From Rhodoferax sp. (GTDB taxonomy: Bacteria > Pseudomonadota > Gammaproteobacteria > Burkholderiales > Burkholderiaceae_C): a stretch of DNA of 7,265 nt. Shown one piece after another: positions 1 through 5,693 of this stretch. Under the pieces are notes generated by a model. It had not been told where the DNA came from. It worked only from the letters and a program-made list of their open reading frames with translations, and made no database searches. Positions within the stretch are counted from its first letter, which is position 1, and every line of letters begins with the position of its first letter. The position numbers and the translations under genes were made by a program. The DNA lies in assembly GCA_018882485.1 (NCBI GenBank), contig VERU01000122.1, positions 1 through 7,265 on the forward strand, written 5' to 3'.

Positions 1-367
1 CGTTCTTGGAACGCGAAGCGACCGCCTGGGCGATCAGGGCGTTCATGTCGGCGGCACGCTCGGTGGTGCGGTCGTAGATGAAATGCAGCGTCGGCACGGT
101 GTGGATGTGCAGGCGCTTGAACAGGCCGTTGCGCAGGAAGCCGGCCGCCTGGTTCAAGGCGTCCTGCGTCTGCTGCGGGTCGCCCACCAGCACGCTGAAG
201 AACACCTTGGCATGCGCATAGTCGGGCGTCACCTCCACGGCTTGCAGCGTCACCATGCCCACGCGCGGGTCCTTCAACTCGCGCGCGATCAGCTCCGTCA
301 GATCGCGCTGGATCTGATCGGCGACCTTGAAGCCGCGGTTCGGAGCAGATGACTTTTTGGCCGGCAT
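1..367 (-). CDS. rbfA: Ribosome-binding factor A (RbfA), 3' end beyond the window
   Basis: RbfA is a small KH-type RNA-binding protein that acts on the immature 30S subunit and aids maturation of the 5' end of 16S rRNA and cold adaptation. The 122 visible residues start [20 protein letters not shown]. They contain the family's N-terminal helix with RELKDPRVG (29-37), the strand [14 protein letters not shown] (46-59), the helix [13 protein letters not shown] (74-86) and the hallmark [15 protein letters not shown] (91-105). No stop codon appears before the left edge. Bacterial RbfA is usually about 120-135 residues, so only a few should be missing. The ATG at 367-365 lies 9 bases after the infB stop. 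No clear Shine-Dalgarno sequence precedes it (AGCTCGACC, then ATG), which suggests translation coupled to infB. Identity is firm from motifs and position; truB often follows in this operon but is outside the window. Confidence 0.96.
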   Translation of the reverse strand, partial: MPAKKSSAPNRGFKVADQIQRDLTELIARELKDPRVGMVTLQAVEVTPDYAHAKVFFSVLVGDPQQTQDALNQAAGFLRNGLFKRLHIHTVPTLHFIYDRTTERAADMNALIAQAVASRSKN

Positions 368-376
368 GGTCGAGCT

Positions 377-3319
377 TTACAGGGTACGGGCGATTTCCTT
401 GACCTCGAAGAACTCCAGCTGATCACCTTCCTTGATGTCGTTGTAGTTCTTGAGCTTGATACCGCACTCGAAGCCTTCCTTGACCTCGCGCACATCGTCC
501 TTGAGGCGCTTGAGCGATTCGAGTTCGCCGGTGTAGATGACCACGTTGTCGCGCAGCAGACGGAAACGCGCCGAACGCGTGACCATGCCGTTGGTGACCA
601 TACAGCCCGCAACGGTACCGATCTTGGAGGCCACGAACACGGTGCGGATCTCGGCGTTGCCGATGACTTCTTCCTTCTGTTCGGGGGCCAGCATGCCGGA
701 CATGGCGGCTTTGAGCTCGTCCACCGCGTCGTAGATGATGTTGTAGTACTTGATCTGAACGTCGTTGCCCTCGGCCAGCTTGCGCGCACCGGCATCGGCA
801 CGCACGTTGAAGCCGATCACCAGGGCCTTGGAGGCGATGGCGAGGTTGATGTCGGACTCGCTGATGCCGCCCACGCCGGTGTAGACCATCTGCACGCGCA
901 CCTCGTCGGTCGAGAGCTTGAGCAGCGAGGCCGACAGGGCTTCTTGCGAACCCTGCACATCGGCCTTGAGCACGATGGGCAGCGACTTGACTTCGCCAGC
1001 CTGCATGTCGGCGAACATGTTCTCCAGCTTGGCGGCTTGCTGCTTGGCCAGCTTGGTGTTGCGGAACTTGCCTGCGCGGTAGGTGGCGATTTCGCGGGCA
1101 CGGCGCTCGTCGGCCATGACCATGAATTCGTCGCCGGCCTGCGGCACTTCGGCCAGGCCCTGGATCTCGACCGGAATCGAGGGGCCGGCTTCCTTGGTGC
1201 TCTTGCCGTTTTCGTCGAGCATGGCGCGCACGCGGCCATAGGTCTGACCGGCCAGCACCACATCGCCACGCTTGAGCGTGCCGGACTGCACCAGCACCGT
1301 GGCCACCGAGCCGCGGCCCTTGTCCAGGCTGGCTTCGATCACCAGGCCCTTGGCGGCAGCCTCGACCGGCGCCTTGAGCTCCAGCACTTCGGCCTGCAGC
1401 AGCACCTGCTCGAGCAGGTCGTCCACGCCCATGCCGGTTTTGGAGGAGACGGCCACAAAGGGCGAGTCGCCACCAAATTCTTCGGGCACCACTTCTTCAG
1501 CGATCAGCTCGGCCTTGACTTTTTCAATGTTGGCTTCGGGCTTGTCGGCCTTGGTCATGGCGACCACGATCGGCACACCGGCCGCTTTCGCGTGCTTGAT
1601 GGCTTCCTTGGTCTGCGGCATGACGCCGTCGTCGGCCGCGCACACCAGGATGACGATGTCGGTGGCCTGGGCACCACGGGCACGCATGGCCGTGAAGGCC
1701 TCGTGACCGGGGGTGTCCAGGAAGGACACCATACCGCGTGGGGTTTCCACGTGGTAGGCACCGATGTGCTGCGTGATGCCACCGGCTTCGCCTGCGGCCA
1801 CCTTGGCGCGGCGGATGTAGTCCAGCAGCGAGGTCTTGCCGTGGTCGACGTGGCCCATGACCGTGACCACCGGTGCGCGCGCCACCGCTTCGGCGTGGTG
1901 CGCGGAGGATTCTTCCTCGGTGAATGCTTCCGGATCGTCCAGGGCGGCGATGATGGCTTTGTGCCCCATCTCTTCCACCACGATCATGGCGGTGTCCTGG
2001 TCCAGCGGCTGGTTGATGGTCACCATCTGGCCCAGCTTCATGAGCTGTTTGATCACCTCGGACGCCTTGACCGCCATCTTGTGTGCGAGCTCCGCCACCG
2101 TGATGGTTTCGGGCACATGCACCTCGATGACCCGGAACTCTGACGGCACGGCGATTTGCTCGTGCCCGTCGCCCCGATCGCTGCCGCGCTTGCCACGCGG
2201 CCCGCCACGCCAGCTGCCCGCCCGGCCGGCGCCAGCGCCGGTGTCACCCCGCGTCGGGATGGCCTTCTTCTTCGCCGGGTCGCCGGCCCAACTGCTGGAC
2301 AGCTTGGCCGACTTGACCTCCTTGCCGCCTGGCGCCGCCGCGGTACCGGGCGCTCCGGGTTTGGCCGGTTTGGCAGCACCTGTGCCCGCCGCCCCGGATG
2401 CCGGGGTGGCCGGACGGTGCAGGGTCCCCTTGAGTCCGGCCTTGGCGTCGGCGGCTTTGGGTTCGTCGGGCTTCTTCACGGGCGCCGCAACGATCTTGCG
2501 AGCCGGCGCTGCCATCATCTGGCGGATGGCAGCCGCCTCCGCTTCGGCCTTGCGCCGCCGTTCTTCCAGGTCGGCCGCCCGGGCCTTGTCCTCTTCAGCA
2601 CGGGCCTTCGCCTGCGCTGCGGCAGCCTCGCGGGCCTGCGCTTCCGCCTGGGCCTGGGCCTCGCTGACGGCCTTCTCCTTGGCCCGCGCGGCCGCATCGC
2701 GATCCTCGCGTTCCCCGGCTTCCTGCGATGTCCGACTCGACGTGTCGGCTGCGGCAAGACGTGCCTGCTCGGCCGCGAGTTGCGCGCGGGCCAGCTCGGC
2801 CGCCTTTTCCGCAGCTGCCTTTTCCGCCGCCTCGCGGGCCCGTTGTTCCTCGGCCTCGCGCTGACGCCGACGCTCGGCCAGTTCCTCCTCCTGACGGCGG
2901 ATCAGTTCCGCCTGGCGCCGGGCTTCCTCTTCGCGGCGCTGCAAGTCGGCCGTGTCGGGCGTGGGTGCCGGCGGGGCTTCGGTCATCGCCTCGGCGGGTG
3001 CTTGGCCGTCTGTACCGTCCTCACGCCGGACGAAGGTGCGCTTCTTGCGCACTTCCACCTGGATGGTGCGCGCCTTGCCGGTCGAGTCTGCCTGCTTGAT
3101 CTCCGTGGTCGACTTCTTGACCAGCGTGATCTTCTTGCGTTCCCCGGTGGCGGTGCCGTGGCTGGCCTGGAGATATCCCAGCAGGCGCTGCTTGTCGGCG
3201 TCGCTCAGGCTGTCCGTGGGCGACGTCTTGGCCACGCCCGCAGCCCGCAGCTGCTCCAGCAGTGTCTCGGTGGGTTTCTTGAGTTCCCGGGCAAACTCGG
3301 TGACGGTGGTACTGGACAT
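377..3319 (-). CDS. infB: Translation initiation factor IF-2
   Basis: IF-2 is the GTPase that places fMet-tRNA on the 30S subunit and promotes 50S joining. The protein has 980 residues. Order: an IF2_N domain (1-55, [20 protein letters not shown] onward); a basic segment (60-100); a long Ala/Glu/Arg/Gln-rich stretch that looks like charged helix or coiled coil (about 125-265); an Ala/Pro/Gly/Lys linker (about 266-380) including a Gly/Arg patch; a second IF2_N-like domain (about 390-455); the G domain; then domains II to IV ending [13 protein letters not shown] motifs: G1 GHVDHGKT (489-496), G2 near GGITQHIGA (513-521), G3 DTPGH (535-539), G4 TKAD (589-592), G5 SSK (625-627). The G4 Asn is replaced by Thr. 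The ATG at 3319 is chosen because family members begin MSSTTV and a UAAGG site lies 11 bases upstream; a TTG at 3349 is in frame but falls inside the upstream hairpin. The length is typical of the long-N-terminus proteobacterial form. Confidence 0.98.
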   Translation of the reverse strand: MSSTTVTEFARELKKPTETLLEQLRAAGVAKTSPTDSLSDADKQRLLGYLQASHGTATGERKKITLVKKSTTEIKQADSTGKARTIQVEVRKKRTFVRREDGTDGQAPAEAMTEAPPAPTPDTADLQRREEEARRQAELIRRQEEELAERRRQREAEEQRAREAAEKAAAEKAAELARAQLAAEQARLAAADTSSRTSQEAGEREDRDAAARAKEKAVSEAQAQAEAQAREAAAAQAKARAEEDKARAADLEERRRKAEAEAAAIRQMMAAPARKIVAAPVKKPDEPKAADAKAGLKGTLHRPATPASGAAGTGAAKPAKPGAPGTAAAPGGKEVKSAKLSSSWAGDPAKKKAIPTRGDTGAGAGRAGSWRGGPRGKRGSDRGDGHEQIAVPSEFRVIEVHVPETITVAELAHKMAVKASEVIKQLMKLGQMVTINQPLDQDTAMIVVEEMGHKAIIAALDDPEAFTEEESSAHHAEAVARAPVVTVMGHVDHGKTSLLDYIRRAKVAAGEAGGITQHIGAYHVETPRGMVSFLDTPGHEAFTAMRARGAQATDIVILVCAADDGVMPQTKEAIKHAKAAGVPIVVAMTKADKPEANIEKVKAELIAEEVVPEEFGGDSPFVAVSSKTGMGVDDLLEQVLLQAEVLELKAPVEAAAKGLVIEASLDKGRGSVATVLVQSGTLKRGDVVLAGQTYGRVRAMLDENGKSTKEAGPSIPVEIQGLAEVPQAGDEFMVMADERRAREIATYRAGKFRNTKLAKQQAAKLENMFADMQAGEVKSLPIVLKADVQGSQEALSASLLKLSTDEVRVQMVYTGVGGISESDINLAIASKALVIGFNVRADAGARKLAEGNDVQIKYYNIIYDAVDELKAAMSGMLAPEQKEEVIGNAEIRTVFVASKIGTVAGCMVTNGMVTRSARFRLLRDNVVIYTGELESLKRLKDDVREVKEGFECGIKLKNYNDIKEGDQLEFFEVKEIARTL

Positions 3320-3330
3320 ATGGTGTGTAA

Positions 3331-3335
3331 CCTTA
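3331..3335 (-). promoter_or_regulatory. infB ribosome binding site
   Basis: On the minus strand the bases TAAGG lie 11 bases before the ATG at 3319. They match the 5' part of the full anti-16S pairing TAAGGAGGT, so the long spacer is equivalent to a normal one of about 7 bases for the full motif. This site favours the ATG at 3319 over the in-frame TTG at 3349. Confidence 0.7.
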
Positions 3336-3340
3336 GGTTC

Positions 3341-3372
3341 GGCCGGCAAGCTCCATGGGGTGCTTGCCCGCC
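3341..3372 (-). other. Hairpin in the nusA-infB gap
   Basis: In the minus-strand RNA a 7-bp perfect stem (GGCAAGC at 3368-3362 with GCUUGCC at 3351-3345) closes a 10-base loop. Beyond a G-G mismatch, 3 more pairs (GGC 3372-3370 with GCC 3343-3341) extend it. No U-run follows, so it is not an intrinsic terminator. It ends 5 bases before the infB ribosome binding site. The pairing is read directly from the sequence; any role (RNA processing, transcript stability, control of infB translation) is inference. Confidence 0.55.
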
Positions 3373-3402
3373 ATCACTGGATCGGCATGGACAGGGCCGC
3401 CT

Positions 3403-4899
3403 TCAGGAAGCGGCGGCGGCGTCGTTCGCGAACCAGTGCTCGCGCGCCTTCAGGATCAGGGCCTTGGCCTCCTCGGCTGGCTGGCCGGTGATGTCGGTCA
3501 ACTCGTCGACAGCGAGGTCGGCCAGATCGTCGCGGGTGTGCACGCCGGATTCGGCCAGGCGGGCAATCAGCTCCGGCGTCAGGCCTTCCAGATCGCGCAG
3601 GTCCTGCGAGACCTCTTCCACGCTTTCCTCACGCTGGATCTCCAGCGTCAGCAGGGCGTCCTTGGCGCGGGTGCGCAGCTCGATCACGGTGTCCTCGTCG
3701 AAGCTCTCGATCTCCAGCATTTCTTCCAGCGGCACATAAGCCACCTGCTCCAGGCTGGTGAACCCTTCGGCAATCAGCAGATCGGCGATCTCTTCGTCCA
3801 CATCCAGCTTTTCCATGAACAGCTTGCGTCCGCTGTCCATCTCGCTGGCCTGCTTCTGAGCCGACTCGGCCGCATCCAGGATATTGATCTTCCAGCCCGT
3901 CAGTTCGGACGCCAGGCGCACGTTCTGCCCGCCCCGCCCAATCGCAATGGCCAGATTTTCCTCATCGACCACCACATCCATGGCGTGCCGTTCCTCGTCC
4001 ACCACAATGGAGGTGACGTTGGCGGGGGCCAGTGCGCCGATCACGAACTGGGCCGGATCGTCGCTCCACAGCACGATGTCCACCCGCTCACCGGCCAGCT
4101 CATTGGTCACACCGTTGACGCGCGAGCCGCGCACCCCGACGCAGGTGCCGATCGGATCGACCCGTTTGTCGTGGGACACCACCGCGATCTTGGCGCGCGA
4201 TCCCGCGTCCCGGGCACAGGACTTGATTTCCAGCAGGCCCTGTTCGATTTCAGGAACCTCCTGGCGGAACAACTCCATCATGAATTCCGGCGCCGAACGG
4301 GACAGGATGATGGGGGCGCCGCGCAGGGTCAGATCCACTTCCATGATCATGGCCCGCACCCGATCGCCGGTCCGCAGGTTTTCCTTGGGAATCATCTCGG
4401 TTCGTCGCAGCCGGCCCTCGACGCGACCGCTCTCCACGATGATGTCGCCCTTGTCCATGCGCTTGACGGTGCCGACGAAGATCTTGTCGCCGCGCGACAT
4501 GAAGTCGTTGAGCAGCATTTCCCGCTCGGCATCGCGGATTTTCTGCAGGATGACCTGCTTGGCGGCCATGGCGCCGATCCGCCCGATCGGCACCGAATCC
4601 ACCGCTTCCTCGATGTATTCGTCGACCTCGACATCCGGAATCTGCTCCTTCGCCTCGAACAGCAGGATTTCCTGGTCGGGCAGCTGCAGGCCGGCTTCAT
4701 CGGGCACCACGTGCCAACGGCGGAACGTCTCGTAATTGCCGCTGTCGCGGTCCACGGCCACGCGGATATCCACATCGCCCGGGTAGAGCTTCTTGGTGGC
4801 CTGCGCCAGGGCCGCCTCGACGGCCCCGAAGACCACATCGCGCTCGACGTTCTTCTCGCGTGAAATGGCTTCCACCAACATCAACATTTCGCGGTTCAT
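3403..4899 (-). CDS. nusA: Transcription termination/antitermination protein NusA
   Basis: NusA binds RNA polymerase and nascent RNA, enhances pausing and intrinsic termination, and takes part in antitermination complexes, including those on rRNA operons. The product is 498 residues, close to the E. coli length of 495. Order: the polymerase-binding N-terminal domain (1 to about 130, [20 protein letters not shown]); S1 domain (about 137-201, [12 protein letters not shown] through PIILSRS); KH1 (about 232-300, with GVRGSRVN at 255-262 after DPIGTCVG); KH2 (about 302-350, with [17 protein letters not shown] at 320-336); and two C-terminal acidic repeats (about 366-420 and 440-490), as in the proteobacterial form. 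The ATG at 4899 has GAGGAG 9 bases upstream and matches the family start. The reading frame opens further upstream, but that part overlaps rimP. It lies 13 bases after rimP and 83 before infB, consistent with one operon. Confidence 0.98.
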   Translation of the reverse strand: MNREMLMLVEAISREKNVERDVVFGAVEAALAQATKKLYPGDVDIRVAVDRDSGNYETFRRWHVVPDEAGLQLPDQEILLFEAKEQIPDVEVDEYIEEAVDSVPIGRIGAMAAKQVILQKIRDAEREMLLNDFMSRGDKIFVGTVKRMDKGDIIVESGRVEGRLRRTEMIPKENLRTGDRVRAMIMEVDLTLRGAPIILSRSAPEFMMELFRQEVPEIEQGLLEIKSCARDAGSRAKIAVVSHDKRVDPIGTCVGVRGSRVNGVTNELAGERVDIVLWSDDPAQFVIGALAPANVTSIVVDEERHAMDVVVDEENLAIAIGRGGQNVRLASELTGWKINILDAAESAQKQASEMDSGRKLFMEKLDVDEEIADLLIAEGFTSLEQVAYVPLEEMLEIESFDEDTVIELRTRAKDALLTLEIQREESVEEVSQDLRDLEGLTPELIARLAESGVHTRDDLADLAVDELTDITGQPAEEAKALILKAREHWFANDAAAAS

Positions 4900-4908
4900 A
4901 CCCATCAT

Positions 4909-4914
4909 CTCCTC
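4909..4914 (-). promoter_or_regulatory. nusA ribosome binding site overlapping the rimP stop
   Basis: GAGGAG lies 9 bases before the nusA ATG (4899) and shares its first two bases with the rimP stop codon TGA (4915-4913). Two other in-frame ATGs, at 4908 and 4905, are too close to this site to use it, which settles the start at 4899. Ribosomes finishing rimP would stop on this site, a usual arrangement for translational coupling. Confidence 0.85.
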
Positions 4915-5557
4915 AATCGATTCCGTTCGACTCCGGCGTGCGACCAGCCTGTTCAGCGGCTGACGACCCACGCCCCTTGAAATTCACGATCGGTGCCAAC
5001 CGGGCTTCGCGCACCTCATCGAGTGTGAAAGCCAGGGCCTGCAACGGTGCCGGCGGGCGTTTGCGCCCCGGCTTCTGCCCCGGCTTGAGCGCAGGCTCGT
5101 CCCGCCAGACGATCTGCCAGCCCGCGGCCTGCGGGTCTGCCGCAGCGCTCGCGACACCGGACGGCGCATCCACCCGCTCCAGGGTACCCCGAAATTTCTT
5201 GCGATTGGCCGCCACCTGCCCCTGGGCCGCAGCGCCCAGCGGCGCCTTCAGGGTGATATCGACCACCGAACCGACAAACCGCTCGAAGTCCCGAGCATGG
5301 CGCAGCGGACGATCGATACCGGGAGAAGACACCTCCAGCCGCCGGTACTCGATGCTGTCGACATCGAGCGCAAACTGCAATTGCCGGGTCACCCGCTCGC
5401 AATCGTCGACCGTGACCAGCCCCTCGTCACCGGGGACGGGCGCATCGGGCTGCCAGGGCCGGTCGATCGTGACACGCAACAGCCCCCCGGCCGACCACTC
5501 GGTGGCCACCAGGTCGTAGCCCAGACCGGCCACGGTTTGCGCAACGATCTCCTTCAT
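4913..5557 (-). CDS. rimP: Ribosome maturation factor RimP
   Basis: RimP binds the free 30S subunit and assists late assembly near the S12/S19 region. The product has 214 residues. The N-terminal domain includes [11 protein letters not shown] (7-17), GGLLRVTID (24-32), the segment [13 protein letters not shown] (48-60) and the family hallmark [12 protein letters not shown] (74-85). The C-terminal SH3-like domain includes [17 protein letters not shown] (113-129) and ends with [21 protein letters not shown]. It is longer than the E. coli protein (about 150 residues) because of an Ala-rich piece (about 131-145), a Pro/Lys-rich piece ([17 protein letters not shown], 155-171) and a polar tail. The ATG at 5557 is preceded only by a weak GAAGTGGGG. 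A GTG at 5563, two codons earlier in frame, is an alternative start. It is the first gene of the rimP-nusA-infB-rbfA run, behind a promoter and terminator-like leader. Confidence 0.96.
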   Translation of the reverse strand: MKEIVAQTVAGLGYDLVATEWSAGGLLRVTIDRPWQPDAPVPGDEGLVTVDDCERVTRQLQFALDVDSIEYRRLEVSSPGIDRPLRHARDFERFVGSVVDITLKAPLGAAAQGQVAANRKKFRGTLERVDAPSGVASAAADPQAAGWQIVWRDEPALKPGQKPGRKRPPAPLQALAFTLDEVREARLAPIVNFKGRGSSAAEQAGRTPESNGID

Positions 5558-5646
5558 CCCCACTTCGGTACGACTGCCTGTTCCTGAAAAAACGACAGAC
5601 CAAAAAAAACGGGCGGTGGTAACTCGCCCGTTTCCTTGGTCGTGAA
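5558..5646 (-). other. rimP: Predicted 5' leader of the rimP operon
   Basis: If the promoter at 5680-5653 is real, transcription should begin near 5646, giving an untranslated leader of about 88 bases. It holds an intrinsic terminator almost at its 5' end, then about 44 bases including a second run of six U (5592-5587) and AGGAACAGG (5585-5577). No second convincing -10/-35 pair lies between the terminator and rimP. From memory, Rfam describes a 'rimP leader' attenuator in gammaproteobacteria; whether this one is homologous cannot be judged by eye. The start site is inferred. Confidence 0.5.
5602..5633 (-). terminator. Intrinsic terminator or attenuator before rimP
   Basis: In the minus-strand RNA, AAACGGGCG (5633-5625) pairs perfectly with CGCCCGUUU (5615-5607) around the 9-base loop AGUUACCAC. 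The GC part of the stem runs straight into eight U (5609-5602). This is a canonical Rho-independent terminator for leftward transcription. The other strand has only three T after the stem, so it is directional. It lies 61 bases downstream of the yejF stop and 44 upstream of rimP. It may end yejF transcripts, attenuate the rimP operon, or both. An outer stem, GACCAA (5641-5636) with UUGGUC (5603-5598), can lengthen the hairpin after read-through. Confidence 0.92.
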
Positions 5647-5652
5647 GCCTCA

Positions 5653-5680
5653 ATTGTAGCGCAAAAAGGCTGGAAGTCCT
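5653..5680 (-). promoter_or_regulatory. Candidate sigma-70 promoter for the rimP-nusA-infB operon
   Basis: The -10 hexamer TACAAT (5658-5653) matches the consensus at 5 of 6 positions. Sixteen bases upstream, AGGACT (5680-5675) matches TTGACA only at its GAC core, so the -35 is weak. An A/T-rich stretch (TTTTT) lies in the spacer. The site is 36 bases beyond the yejF stop, in non-coding sequence, and faces rimP. The start site would be near 5646. It is supported by motif and position only. Confidence 0.6.
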
Positions 5681-5693
5681 TGATTTAGAAGCC

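Noticed and set aside
944..2143. Open frame of 399 codons on the plus strand opposite infB
   Set aside because: Composition is dominated by His, Gly and Leu with no domain, and it lies wholly opposite the conserved G domain and domains II-IV of IF-2.
3330..3341. Palindrome AACCT-A-AGGTT just before infB as an operator or hairpin
   Set aside because: Five-base arms around a single base cannot form a stable hairpin, and half of it is simply the TAAGG ribosome binding site.
3320..3349. Extended infB start at a TTG (3349)
   Set aside because: The ten extra residues do not resemble the family N-terminus, the TTG sits in the hairpin, and the ATG at 3319 has a TAAGG site and the conserved MSSTTV start.
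2156..3739. Open frame of 527 codons on the plus strand spanning the infB N-terminus and the end of nusA
   Set aside because: It crosses two real genes and the gap between them, is Gly/Arg/Leu-rich without motifs, and owes its openness to the GC-rich codons of the Ala/Glu/Arg region.
3355..4863. Long open frame of 502 codons on the plus strand opposite nusA
   Set aside because: It mirrors nusA, whose domains are all intact on the other strand. The translation is rich in His, Gln and Arg with no recognisable domain, as expected from a high-GC shadow frame.
4900..4971. Upstream extension of the nusA frame into rimP
   Set aside because: The extra 24 residues overlap rim[17 protein letters not shown] is the family start and has a well-placed GAGGAG.
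5558..5693. tRNA gene such as metY ahead of rimP, as in E. coli
   Set aside because: The gap is 136 bases and contains a promoter and terminator; no cloverleaf arms or TTC-type T-loop are visible.
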